Part shown: one piece after another, positions 19,159 to 29,441 of the stretch | Position numbering within the stretch: the first letter of the stretch is position 1 | Layout of the letters: each line of letters begins with the position of its first letter | NCBI GenBank assembly: GCA_010094025.1 | Contig: ML991791.1 | Location: forward strand, 1 to 64,000 | Length of the DNA stretch: 64,000 nt | Origin: Viridothelium virens | Lineage: Eukaryota > Ascomycota > Dothideomycetes > Trypetheliales > Trypetheliaceae | Direction of reading: 5' to 3' | Translations under genes and position numbers: made by a program | Notes under the pieces: generated by a model | Database searches by the model: none | The model's input: the letters and a program-made list of their open reading frames with translations, nothing else | Told to the model about the DNA's origin: nothing

Positions 19159-21060
19159 TCACACAATCCTCCGATTCAATCTCCTATTCTCCCTATGTCT
19201 CTTCTCCTTCATCGCCTCCCTCCGTCGCCTCTTCCACGCCCGATTCGTCTCCCCCCGATGCTCCCAAAACCACTTCTCAAACTCGCTCTCCTCCTTCTCC
19301 CCCTTCCCCTCCTTCACCGCCGTCTTCCCCCCAGCAACCCCTCCTTTCGCCGCTTCAAACCCACTTCTCCCATCTCCCCCTCCCCCCATCTCCACATCCC
19401 CATCTTCGTCCCTCGCGCCTCCAGCGCCTCCCTCAACCTCTTCCTCCTCATCCTCATCCTCATCCTCCTCGTCCTCGTCCTCACTATCCCCGCCCCAAGG
19501 AAAGTCAAACCGCTTCCCAATCGCAGCCGTATCCGGCGTGGGCGCCGCGCTGCGAATCCCCCTGAACTCGAGATCCTGACGCGTGAACGGCGTCTGCGGC
19601 ACGGGAGGCAGCGCGCCGAGCGTGTCCCCCGCTTCATCGGCGTCAGCGGCGTCGGCGCCGAAGAAGGTGAAGTCGGTTTGGATGGGGGTCGGCTTCTTGG
19701 GGCTTCCTGGGTTCGGTTGGGGTCGTTTGTAGAGCGCTTCGAGGGGGTGGATGGTCTTTGTGGATGGGTTTTCGGTGTTGGGTTCGGTGTCGGGTTTGCT
19801 CGCGGGAGGGGGCTGCGAGGGGGTGCGCTCGATGGTGGATTTGGCGTCGTCTTGGGAAGTGGAGATGATGCTGGTGTCGATAGCATTGTTGGGTGATGGT
19901 TTGTTCTCCTGCTGTGATGCATCCGCGTTGCTCTCTAGTTCTGCATCGCCATCGGATTCTTCTTCATTCTCGTTGGAGGTTTCTGATCCGCTGGCGGAAT
20001 CGTCGGCCTTGTCATCAAGAGTAGTCTCATCCTTCCGCTCCACTGATTGCGCGCCTGCTAGAGCTTGATCTAGCTCGCCACGTAATTGAGTACCGGGGCT
20101 CTGAAGGTAGCTAGAAGTTATAGATCCGCTGGACTTTGGTCGAGTCTGTTCGCTCTGTTCATTCTTCGGGTCGGGAGATTGAGTATTGACCTTAAGCACT
20201 GTCTCTGGACGATTTTCCCGTTTCGCCTTTCGCTTGTGACTCTTCGCATCAGGCTCGATGACCTGTCCATCTGCGTTCAGCCACCCGGTACCGTCTTCGT
20301 AATGGGATACGCCACCGTTGTGGGGTATTCGATCGTCTGTACTAGAATGCCTGTGCCTCTTAGTTTTGGAGAACTCATGTACAGTGATCTCGTCCTTTTT
20401 GCCCTTTCTATTCTTTTTCTTCCTGTCTTTCGATTCTGCCTCATAGTCCTTAGTCGGCGGAAGTTTTGTTTTGAAGAGAAGCTCTGGCTCATTCGTATAT
20501 CTTGACTTCTCTCTCTTCTTCTCCTTTTTCCCTTCCCTCTCCTTCTCCTTCTCCCTCTCCTTCCTCGTCCGTTTTTTCTCCTTATCTCTGCCCTTTCCCT
20601 CTGGCTCAGTCCAGCCTCGTTTCACTTTGCGGCCTTCTGGTAAATCTACACCGGGAAGGACCCCTTCCTCTCTCTTCCTTTTTTTCGATGATCGTTCTTT
20701 GCTTTTCGCTGTCCCTTCAGTGTTCTCAGCCTCCTGCTCCGTTTTCCTCTTCCTCGACTCTGGCTTGGCATCCTCAATGCGGACCTTGCTGCCCTTCAAG
20801 ATACTCCCATTGAGCTTCTTTTTAAGCTTCTCGGCCTCCATTGTGGGCAGCTCAACGTAGCCGTAGCTCTTCTCTGGAAATGTCGCAATGCTGTGGTAGG
20901 AAATGTTCGTGGCTTGCGGTAACAAAGAAGCCGACAGATAAGCTTGGAGAAGAGCTGGATCCAGAGGCGTGATGTGCAAGCGAGTTCTCTTCGGTATCCC
21001 GTCCTGATTGGAGCCGTGCCGCTCAGCTTGGTAGTGGGGTAGCTGCTGGGAACTTGGCAT
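19159..21060 (-). CDS. RRM-like nucleolar protein (fungal SRP40/Nop8-type annotation)
   Basis: A single 633-residue frame from ATG at 21060. Residues about 25-100 form a degenerate RRM (RLHITPLDPALLQAYL, then YGYVELPTMEAEKLKKKLNG, ILKGSKVRIEDAKP). Next come long Lys/Arg/Glu-rich stretches with several nuclear-localisation-like clusters (residues 105-250), an acidic Ser-rich middle, an acidic run (EDEDEEDEDEDEEEE) and a conserved-looking C-terminus, FEKWFWEHRGETNRAWKRRR. This build matches fungal nucleolar ribosome-biogenesis proteins; the exact orthology to yeast Nop8 is inference. The acidic run gives a long CT-rich tract on the plus strand with false open frames. Confidence 0.72.
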   Translation of the reverse strand: MPSSQQLPHYQAERHGSNQDGIPKRTRLHITPLDPALLQAYLSASLLPQATNISYHSIATFPEKSYGYVELPTMEAEKLKKKLNGSILKGSKVRIEDAKPESRKRKTEQEAENTEGTAKSKERSSKKRKREEGVLPGVDLPEGRKVKRGWTEPEGKGRDKEKKRTRKEREKEKEREGKKEKKREKSRYTNEPELLFKTKLPPTKDYEAESKDRKKKNRKGKKDEITVHEFSKTKRHRHSSTDDRIPHNGGVSHYEDGTGWLNADGQVIEPDAKSHKRKAKRENRPETVLKVNTQSPDPKNEQSEQTRPKSSGSITSSYLQSPGTQLRGELDQALAGAQSVERKDETTLDDKADDSASGSETSNENEEESDGDAELESNADASQQENKPSPNNAIDTSIISTSQDDAKSTIERTPSQPPPASKPDTEPNTENPSTKTIHPLEALYKRPQPNPGSPKKPTPIQTDFTFFGADAADADEAGDTLGALPPVPQTPFTRQDLEFRGIRSAAPTPDTAAIGKRFDFPWGGDSEDEDEEDEDEDEEEEVEGGAGGARDEDGDVEMGGGGDGRSGFEAAKGGVAGGKTAVKEGKGEKEESEFEKWFWEHRGETNRAWKRRRREAMKEKRHRENRRLNRRIV

Positions 21061-21344
21061 GCTCCTTCTTCACCTACCCATCCCTGAGCAACAGAAAGAT
21101 CGGGTGGTCTGTAAGGAAGATGTGATGGTTTGCACCGCAAAAAGCGGCGGAAGTCCGAAATTTACGGAGGAGGCCTGGAGGCCCCGCAGTGTGGTTGAGA
21201 GAGGGCTGGGCATGCTGGTCCTGGTCCTTGTCCATCAAAACATCCCACTAGAGTACTGCCCCTGCTTAGCTCCCGATTGGCACTTGCGCATGGGCCATCC
21301 AGCTGCATCATCGCAACTCTCATCTGTCTTCCATCATCCACAGC
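21061..21344. promoter_or_regulatory. Divergent promoter region
   Basis: These 284 bp separate the divergent starts of the RRM nucleolar gene and the small Cys-rich membrane-protein gene. No specific factor site is claimed. Confidence 0.4.
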
Positions 21345-21943
21345 ATGGAACATACAATGGACTGGTGGCGGAGACTTCCGTCGATATTTCTAGCTCTTTC
21401 TCTCCTCTTTTCTGTAGCTTCCGCGGTTTGTAAGTATACCTATCCTATTATCTCTACGTTGACTGACAACTCTGCTCAGCTCGAACATCCTTCTGCAAAT
21501 GCATTTGCTTCTCCGAGAGCATGCTTATACCTTTGGACGGCGACTCTGAAAGTGCTACCCACAAGAAGGGACGAAAAAGTTGCAGCGATTGCAACAAGCA
21601 GTTCTGCCTTGACTACGACATTCCCATCTGCGAAAAGGCGGGACTGGAAGATGTGACAACGACCTGCTTTCGTGCGCCTCTTCCAACGAGTAGCCTTCCG
21701 TAACGATGATTGCTGACGAGGTAGAAGAACGCGATTCGGCAAAAGATCAGGCATTCGTATTAATATTCATCATTGCCACAGTAGGGTTGCTGGTTTATGC
21801 GGCTTTACGGCCTTGGCTTCAGAAGACGATTGATGTAGGTAATTCGAATCAAGAGAACGATGCGTTGAGAAGCAGGCTAATGACCTTACGAACAGAATGT
21901 ACGGGAGCGAAGAACATATGCTTCACTTTCAAACCAGACATGA
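21345..21943 (+). CDS. Small fungal Cys-rich membrane protein, unknown role
   Basis: Four exons (21345-21429, 21480-21671, 21725-21834, 21896-21943) join in phase to 144 residues; introns are 50, 53 and 60 nt with good donors. Residues 1-28 form a signal peptide (LPSIFLALSLLFSVASA). A Cys-rich lumenal or extracellular part follows (FCKCICFS; CSDCNKQFCLDYDIPICEK; TTTCFQ), then ERDSAKDQ, a membrane helix (FVLIFIIATVGLLVYAAL) and a short basic tail ending ERRTYASLSNQT. I recall similar proteins in many ascomycetes, none with a known job. The last exon is only 15 codons plus stop and was chosen because it restores this tail. Confidence 0.8.
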
Positions 21944-22197
21944 CAATGGTGCCGCGATTCGCATGTTAATATACAAACTTAGAGATACCCAGCTTCTATA
22001 TGTTCTTGCTCCAAATGCTACACCTTGGCATGCCTTGAAGATGCCTAATACCCTCTCCACGCCTACCCAATGCAGCCCAGAGTTGGATATATTGGTAGTA
22101 CTGTACAAGGGATGGCAAGTAGGTGAATAAGAGACGACAAGCGGTAGGACGGGTGGAACATGTGTATGGATTTAGCGCTTCAGGTGCTCGTAATTCC

Positions 22198-23044
22198 TCA
22201 TCTTCCCGTGATCCAGCTCGTCCAGCTCTTGGCAGTGCCCGTGAGGAAATTGGCATTGTCCTGCGCTTGTTGGTCTAAGGGGCCACCAGGCAACTCTAAG
22301 CGCTCAATTGGTTTCTCTCCTTCTCTCCGTTTTTCTTCCACCGCTCTGACGATTGCCAGGCCTTCTGGCCTATCACCAGAAAAGTTGACTTGTCTAACTT
22401 CCGCAGTAGATGATTCCATCTCGTCACTTCGAGGTTCCTCCATTTTCGAAGCTCCCGATGCCCGAGTTACCAGCTTCCACATCCTTGCATTGAAGCCCTC
22501 CTTCTTTTGCTCTTCCCGTGCCAATCGTGCTTCCTCTGCCGCCCTTTCTTGATTAATGAGGAGCATTTGGTCTTCATTGGCCTCTCCCCTCGCCAATGCC
22601 ACTCTCGCCTCAGCGAGGTTCTTTTTCCGTAACTCTTCCATCTCCTGATAGTATGCTGTGCTTTTCCGTCGATTGTAGGCTACCATATCTCCGATCGATA
22701 ATGTCGCATAGATACCACTAAGAACTAGAGCATGACTCCATATTAGCCCATCGTGCATTAGTGCGAAGGAGGACTATCAGAGAAATATTACCCGTTAATG
22801 TAATCAATCCGTAGGCCGTCATATTGTGAGCCCTGTCTGCCCATGTGCGGCCGACTGCCCATATTTTATCAAATTGTGACTCTTGTCCTAGCTTTGCCCT
22901 TCGCGCTGCTTCCCGTAATCTCTGCACCTTTTGCTGAGGCGTCTCGTTTGTAGGTGCATTTGGAAGGGAGACAGTAGATGACTTAGAGGTGGCATATGGA
23001 CCAGTTGCTGTAAAGCGTGTTGCATCTGCCGCTGAGCGCGGCAT
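22198..23044 (-). CDS. Cox14-like cytochrome oxidase assembly protein
   Basis: Exons 23044-22792 and 22724-22198 (intron 67 nt) give 259 residues. The start MPRSAADATRFTATGPYA and the motif DRAHNMTAYGLI lead into one membrane helix (LITLTVLSGIYATLSIGDMV) followed by YNRRK. The rest is a charged coiled region ending in GGPLDQQAQD. This is the layout of the ascomycete 'cytochrome oxidase c assembly' family, which includes yeast Cox14 and acts in the inner mitochondrial membrane in Cox1 assembly. The long C-terminal extension relative to yeast is usual in filamentous fungi. Splice choice is fixed by phase: the nearer acceptor fails. Confidence 0.78.
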
Positions 23045-23370
23045 TGCCGGAAGTCTTCGTCTGTAGTAGAGGCGCGATTGAAATTGTCAAGAAACGGGTT
23101 GGCCGCAGGTTGTTGTATCACACTTGAAGACAGAAGGCCGGCAAAAAAGTTTGGTGATGACGGCCATCCAAGACCTGCAACTCCGCACAGCCAATCACAT
23201 CACGCCATTCATGGTCTTTAGATACCCAACCTCACTTTCTTCTTGATCCATGACTTAACCGCAAGGCAAGCTAGATAAACCTTCCACAGGTCAGGATCGA
23301 AGCATTGAAATTCCAGGCTAATTAATTCTGACTAATTCACGATTTTCCAACGCCCATAGACCTAGGGAGG
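23045..23370. promoter_or_regulatory. Divergent promoter region
   Basis: 326 bp between the divergent Cox14-like and DUF2458-like genes. Contains CCAATCACATCACG-type sequence near 23190, a possible CCAAT box. Otherwise unremarkable. Confidence 0.4.
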
Positions 23371-24366
23371 ATGGATTCCAATAGCTCTCAAACTCCAGAC
23401 CTAGCTACAGTCCTTGCTCGGTTGAAGGAATATGCTCCGCCTCAGCAGCAGAATACCCAAGGTCATGAACAGCTAGCCCATGCATGGCATCAACCTGAAC
23501 AGCAAAGTATCCAGAGTCATGACCAGATGAACCAGGACTGGCAGCAATCTTATCGCCACAATATCCCATTTCAGGACCAACAATCTCAAACAAGGCAGCA
23601 GTCTCTACACGTCCAAGAATCCGAAGAATATCGCGATCCAAGGAGTACAGGTATCCGGAGTCCCTTGAGAGAGGACTCGAAACAGCTCATTGAGGCCAAA
23701 GACCCACCCCATCGCCTTGTTGCAGGTGCCGCAACCGTTATCGATTGGCCCAGTGGGCTGCGTCTTGTTTCTAGGGCAGCTGCACAGAATTCTTGGTTTG
23801 GAGAGCAGATCAAAAAGATGATTCGCGATCAGCGCCGCCACGAGCAGCAGTGGTACATGCAACGTCAGGATTTCAAACAGCAAATGGCAAGTCGAGGAAA
23901 GGGAATCCAACAAGTGCAAAATGTTCTGTAAGGTGAGATCATAGTACATGATATATTCGTGTCTAAGCATGATTCTAGGCAGTCTTTGGGCAGTCAGGCA
24001 AAGGTTGATACGGCCGCATTGGTAAGTCCCGTCTTCACGCGCACTGTTATATTCGGCTAATGGCTACAGACGCCGAAAGAGCAAGAAGAAGAATTGAGGA
24101 AATTTGATGCTAAGATTTACAAGGCGCAGTGCGGGATGGCGAATGCCATGAGCGCTGAATTGAAGGCTCTTGGCGTGCCCTTTTTCGGAATTGAAGGCTC
24201 ATTGATTGTGAAGTCCTCGAACGACTCCTCTGCCGATCCAGTTGGAGCGAAAGGGCTGTCAACTAGTTCTGACGCCCCGTTACAACCAGGCCAAATCCAA
24301 AAAGAGGAACTCGTCAAGCTACAGCGACAAATGCTACAGTACCTCGAGGACATGTATAAGGATTGA
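23371..24366 (+). CDS. DUF2458-like fungal protein
   Basis: Exons 23371-23927, 23979-24021 and 24070-24366 join to 298 residues; introns of 51 and 48 nt keep phase, and the 43-nt middle exon encodes QSLGSQAKVDTAAL. The first 100 residues are Gln/His-rich and repetitive. The conserved part begins at VIDWPSGLRLVSRAAAQN and continues through IKKMIRDQRRHEQQWY, a long helical region, and KEQEEELRKFDAKIYKAQ to a C-terminal helix (KLQRQMLQYLEDMYKD). That pattern fits the fungal DUF2458 family, of unknown function. No membrane helix or signal is seen. Confidence 0.7.
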
Positions 24367-25172
24367 GGCTTTAACCCCTCACTGTGCCACGAAGTAGTTT
24401 CATAGAGATCTCACACCGAACGGAACCCTGACGTGAGGATGCGAACCGGACGCTTTCACGAAAGTCCTCTCCTATCCGGCTTTGGACCTGATGGTCTGTC
24501 GCTGAACTTGGCGCAATTGCAATCGGACGTGACCTGTCATCTTTGCATGCAGAGAGGATACTCTAATGGTCTGGTGGTTTCGCTGGATCATCATACAGAT
24601 ATCTTCATATGCTTTGAGAGACATTTGAAAATGCTTTATCCATAGGACCCGGCGAACCAGCATGTCGTGCTGCCGCGACAACGCATTAACATTCTAGGGT
24701 CACCCTAACAAAGAGCCGCGTATGGTGAGGACAATATTAAGCCAGATAGAGGGATCGTGTCGAATCTCACATGTGGTGTCTGCACGTTTACTGAATAAGT
24801 CTTTGGTAGGCCGACAAAATCAGTCAATGAGAGTCTTGTGACCTCATTGAAAGCACATGACTTGGAGAGACCCATATAACATGCTTGTATATTGAGTGTC
24901 GTACGGGATTGCGCCAAGCTCTTTCTAGTTATGGTGCCGTGTCCAGGTGAATGGTGTGGTGTAAAAGTAGATTACATTTGGCGTGTATTCACACATTATT
25001 TGCACAACAAGTCACCTTCATAAGAACTTCCTCTACTGCTTTCCTTCTTCCAACTTGCACACACTCTCTTCAACTTCAAGTCGTTCATTGAAGCCAGCCA
25101 TATTACGTATAGCTCTACTGCTGCGAGTTACCAGAACTTTCCGCACATTCGCTTGACACAATCATTATCACC
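24367..25172. other. Intergenic, 806 bp
   Basis: Several short open frames of about 70 codons lie here on both strands (for example 24433-24645) but none has a convincing ATG context or recognised protein. From about 24990 to 25170 the plus strand turns pyrimidine-rich (CTTCCTCTACTGCTTTCC), a typical promoter/leader for the next gene. Confidence 0.45.
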
Positions 25173-26277
25173 ATGAGAATATCTTTTCTTCAGCTGACAG
25201 TGTTGTCCTCGATTCATAGCGTCTTACTTGTAAGCGCTGCACTTTCTGCGGAGTCTAGTGTGACCTCATCTGGCATGCAGAGTCACACAGAGGCTTCACC
25301 TCATAGCAGCTCTGTCGAGAGCTTCTGTGGTTGTAAGTAATCCTATCTCCCAAGACGATACCTCAGACGGCACTCGCTGCATCCGAAAGCGAGACTATCG
25401 ATGTCGTACAATGTCTCTACCTAACGAAGACTCAGCTTTATGTCCAGACTCAACGACCACTGTTTCTCTAACAGAAACATCTACGAGCACTAAAACATGC
25501 AAAGTCAAGGCTACTGTTACTGTGACGACCGATCTCACAACGACTGTAACCACTCAGCCTACCAGCACTGCTGGTATCCAGGACTTTACCTGCACTAGCT
25601 CCCGTTTCTCGACTGTTACCAAGACCGTCACTGTTGGTAGAAGTATGGTGGCACACTCGCATGCCGGGAGTACTGTGTCTGCTGCGGGGGCGAGCATGCT
25701 TGATACGTCGGTTTTAGAGCCCTCGACCGAGCCTAGTAGCTTCCCCACAAGCTTCTGGATAAGCCCGGCATCTCGCTGGGGGCCGTCCTCTACCTCCCCC
25801 CTCATGAGCCTTGCATCGACCTCTGCCTCGACTTTGCTCTCGGCAAATTCTACCACCACGGCCTACCTCTTCTCGGCTACAGATACTATCACCGTCGTTC
25901 GCACAAATTGTTCTTCGATAGTTCCAGTAACGCATCAATCTGGCATCAGCAACAGTACCTCAGGAATCCATGCCAATAGTTCTCATGTCACTCCATCTTC
26001 CAGCAGCACGACAACCACGCCTGTCCCGAGTATGTTTACTTCCACCTCGACAACAACGAAACCACCTGTTTCCGAATGCGACCACTCGGATATGAACCAG
26101 TCGATCGCGTGCACAACGACCTCAAATAGCTTAGGGAATGGGCCAACGTACTCGGGAGCGTCAACGAGCACTTTGCAGAGTTCTGTCCAGAACACTGGCA
26201 AGTTGCCGTTTTCGATGAGCTGGCTTGAATATCTTACTAGTGCCCTTGTTGCCCAGGGTGCATTCTTTCTCTTCTGA
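25173..26277 (+). CDS. Ser/Thr-rich secreted or GPI-anchored wall protein
   Basis: The ATG at 25173 opens a signal-peptide-like start (MRISFLQLTVLSSIHSVLL) and runs to SSVESFCG, where a GTAAGT donor lies at 25333. The long downstream frame is entered after an intron whose acceptor is uncertain: 25366, 25429 and 25435 all keep phase; 25435 has a CTAAC branch site at a normal distance. The mature part is extremely Ser/Thr-rich (O-glycosylation type) with four or so cysteines. The C-terminus ends in a hydrophobic stretch (YLTSALVAQGAFFLF), as expected of a GPI-attachment signal. Probably a cell-wall or surface protein; no enzyme motif. Confidence 0.7.
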
Positions 26278-27012
26278 GGGGATGGTATTCAGACGACGGT
26301 TCCGGGTTGGATGTGTTGCAGGGCGAATAATATGCTGGTTACCAGATGTGCTTGACCTTTCTTCTTAACTTCTACAGAGGCATCGCCACGGCGGTCGCAT
26401 TAACTGACCTGACTTTTTCCTTTCCTTGCTTAGAATAAAATGGTTGGTCCCCAAAATTGGGCTGAATTGGCAAAGGCATCAATAGACGTGATGACAACGA
26501 AGAAATGATTGATGCACTACTCGAATGCAAATGAAAGGCAATGCTGGCATTATCTGCTTGGGCGGCAATCGTGGTGATCAACCTGTGACTAGAGATGCAA
26601 TTCATTATAATACCTACAATGTCATCTCTGCGTGATTTGGCCTATTCTGAACATTTTACTCCAAGCAAAGGGTGTTCTGTATTGCCTGTTTACCAGGACT
26701 CGGCAAATCTTCCCTACTATAGAGGATTTTCCTTTTTCGGAAGAGCGAGGGGCTCCCTGGCGTGACGACATCGACGCGGTCAGGATGGATAACCGATAAG
26801 GATCGCGGGGGTCGGCGTAGTCGGTCACAAGCTGCGGAACGCGCTGAGCTCTGCGGTACAAATGCAATGTAGCTGCCTGACCTTTCTTAAAGCATCCTAC
26901 ATATCCTCACACGACTCTTTGTTCTCCTCCACTTCTCTATTTCCCTTTATTATCTTTTCTCCAACACCAATTCTTTTACTTCTACACTTCCGGACAGCCG
27001 CAAGCACAGAAG
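26278..27012. other. Intergenic, 735 bp
   Basis: No gene recognised. A pyrimidine-rich block at about 26880-27000 (many TTCTCC/CTTCT words) precedes the REEP-like gene and is its likely promoter/leader. Confidence 0.45.
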
Positions 27013-28121
27013 ATGTTCGACTTCATTCCCAATCTAATCACGTACGTCTTCCTCACCTCTCCCACCTGACCCTTCTTTCATCAACCTCATGCATCCTCCC
27101 ACCCCAACTTTCTCCAACCCTCAACTAAAACACTCTCCCCACAACCAGCGCCCTCACCTCCACCCTCTTCCCCATCTTCGCCACCTACAAAGCCCTACGA
27201 ACCTCCGACCCGGCCCTCCTCATCCCCTGGCTCCACTTCTTCACCCTCACCGCCCTCCTCTTCCTCACCGAATCCCTCCTCTCCCCCCTCCTCGCCCTCG
27301 TCCCCTTCTACCCCTGGCTCCGCTGCCTCCTCTCGCTGTACCTCGTCGCGCCGGGCGGCGCCACCCACCTCTACACCACCTACGTCGACCCTTTCCTGCG
27401 CGAGCACGAGCGCACCATCGAGACCGCGATCGAAGAGGGCCATGAGCGCGCGCGGAGGGCGGGGCTCGAAGGCGCGAAGCGGGTGTGGGAGTGGGTGAGG
27501 GTGCAGGTGCTGGGGCAGGCACCGAGCAGAAGACCGACGACGCCGCCGGGGCAGCAAAGGAGCCAGGCGTCGTATGCGCAGCAGTTGCTTGCGAGGTTCA
27601 GTCTGCCGTCGGCGGGCGCTGGGTCACCGGCGGCAGGGACGGGGCCGGGCGCGTCGGGTAGTAGTGGTGGAGGCGGCGATTTCTATAGTATGCTGGCGGG
27701 CGCGTTGCAGCAGGCGGTGTCGATGGGAGGGAGTAGTGCGGCTGGGTCGGCGAAGGATCGGTCGGGCGATCTGGCGGATTCGGCGAACTTGGTGCCGCCT
27801 GATATGACGAGTCCGGAAGATCGCATGGGCTATATTACCGCGCAACGGGAGCGACTTAGGGTGCTGCTTCAGGCGTTTGATAAGGAGGCGTACAATATGA
27901 GCTCCGAGGAGGTGCAGAAGGGAAAGGTACATCGACTTGCGAATGAGCGTGGGGAAGGGATGAGAAGCCGAGGTTCTGAAGCGGACTTTGAAAAGGTTAG
28001 CTGGGAGGAGGGACCAGAGGATGTGCCGCTGCCGATGAGCCCAGGGGAGAAGGCCAGTGGGGGGTGGATGGGGTGGCTTTGGAGTTCCTCAGGTGAGAAG
28101 GAGAAGGGAAAGACGGAATAG
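27013..28121 (+). CDS. REEP/HVA22/TB2-DP1 family ER membrane-shaping protein
   Basis: Exons 27013-27041 and 27149-28121 (intron 107 nt, GTACGT donor, CTAA branch site) give 333 residues. The start MFDFIPNLITALTSTLFPIF leads into the TB2/DP1/HVA22 core: ATYKALRTSD, then LIPWLHFFTLTALLFLTE, a second hydrophobic segment, YPWLRCLLSLYLVAP and THLYTTYVDPFL. These hairpin proteins bend ER tubules. Beyond residue 150 the protein has a long Gly/Ser-rich and charged tail not found in short Yop1, so it is likely the second, longer paralogue of filamentous fungi. The coding strand is strongly C-rich at 27100-27400, giving long false frames opposite. Confidence 0.85.
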
Positions 28122-28343
28122 GCTTTGCACAACGTGGCGTTGTATCAGCATTTTGGCATCAATGGCGCCTGTGATGGCTTACGAGCTGATAGACGACTTT
28201 TGGGAAGAGGTATCGGCGTATCAGGAAGCTTGTGTAATCGGTATGGCAAGACACATAAGGGCGGCGAGCATAAAGCCTTGAACATGTGGTATATTTTTGA
28301 GCTGGCTATTGAAGCCTCCAATTCGCCGAAGCCAATTTTACAT

Positions 28344-29139
28344 CTATACCGTTCGTCGGTCTGTCATAACACGTACAATACTTCCGGGTCCTGCAATTTC
28401 TACCAGCTGTAGCGGTCCCGAGTTAGCATCCGGAAATATAAAGCGACTCGGACCGTGAAACTCTCATTCGCAATTCCCTCTCCGTAAATAGGAATCGGCG
28501 ACGTACCTTCTCATGCCAGCTCAGCAGTACACTCATAGCCTGTCCACCACCTTCGCCGCCTCCTCGTGCTTGTATTTGTGAAAAGCCCGTCGGTTGAGGA
28601 GAGAGGTTTTTTGAAGACGAAGGTTGTTTTGAAGACATACCTTTGTATCTAGAGACACGATTATGGTCAACATACTGGATCAGAACTTGAGATCGACGTG
28701 CTCTGGCAGGACTAACAAATATTTCATGAGGACATCCAGGAGTTCACTTCCACCCTCCGACTGATATATTCGTTGGAGCATTGGCGACATGTCAGATTGC
28801 CGTATTGATTGTAAGATTTCGGTGACTGTGGCCAGATGCACTTCCTAGTACCATTCCGTATGATTAGCTGCCTGATATTCTTGCGCAGAGCTTGTACAAG
28901 GTACACCCACACACCTTCCCTTGTTGATCCGCGCCGTAAGGCACGTTTTCTAACGCTCCTCTAAGAGCACCCTCAGTATCCCCTCCTCTTAAGAGCTGCC
29001 GTACTTGCCCTGCCAAGGTCTGTACATCTGCAGTCAATACAGGAACAACATCAGGCGCTAAGGAGGAGAGGTCAAAGTTCGCGGCAGAATCTGGATCGAG
29101 GGCGTCAATGTCAATGGTCCGGTAATTGATCGTAGCCAT
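28344..29139 (-). CDS. arpc5: Arp2/3 complex subunit 5 (ARPC5 / p16)
   Basis: Four exons (29139-28915, 28844-28717, 28648-28507, 28406-28344) join in phase to 185 residues; introns are 70, 68 and 100 nt. The start MATINYRTIDIDALDPDSA, the middle EVHLATVTEILQSIRQSD, SPMLQRIYQSEGG, LLDVLMKYLYKGM, LLSWHEK and the end LVEIAGPGSIVRVMTDRRTV are hallmarks of ARPC5. The protein is part of the seven-subunit actin-nucleating complex at endocytic patches. Its 3' end faces the REEP-like gene 222 bp away, and its start is divergent from the 29442 gene. Confidence 0.95.
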
Positions 29140-29441
29140 GGCGAGAATGTTTCATGAACCTGGAAAGCTGGGGGATTGGGTGGACGTGGGCTTGTTTGTG
29201 CGGGAGAGCTGATTTTAGTGTTGCGTTTCGCTGATGGACCCTGGCCGTCGATCTTCTTAATGACGCGCGCGAGAAGGTGAACAATCAACAATCTTCACTT
29301 CCCGTTTTCTCATGTTTACGGAAGCCGCCATACGGCTCAAAATAATTTGTGGAAGTGAAGCTGAGATGACGCGTATGGCTAGATTTTTGTTCAATACCAG
29401 GCAAAGATCGCAAAGAAACACCCCAAACAATCGTCGCCCAT
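29140..29441. promoter_or_regulatory. Divergent promoter, ARPC5 / 995-aa gene
   Basis: A 302 bp space between two divergent starts. I see no distinct binding motif I can defend. Confidence 0.4.

Noticed and set aside
19195-19896. Long plus-strand open frames opposite the nucleolar protein gene
   Set aside because: They are Pro/Leu/Ser low-complexity shadows of the acidic and Lys-rich coding runs on the minus strand.
27195-27557. Minus-strand open frames in the REEP-like gene
   Set aside because: Arg/Gly/Glu-rich shadows of a C-rich coding strand; the plus frame has the family motifs.
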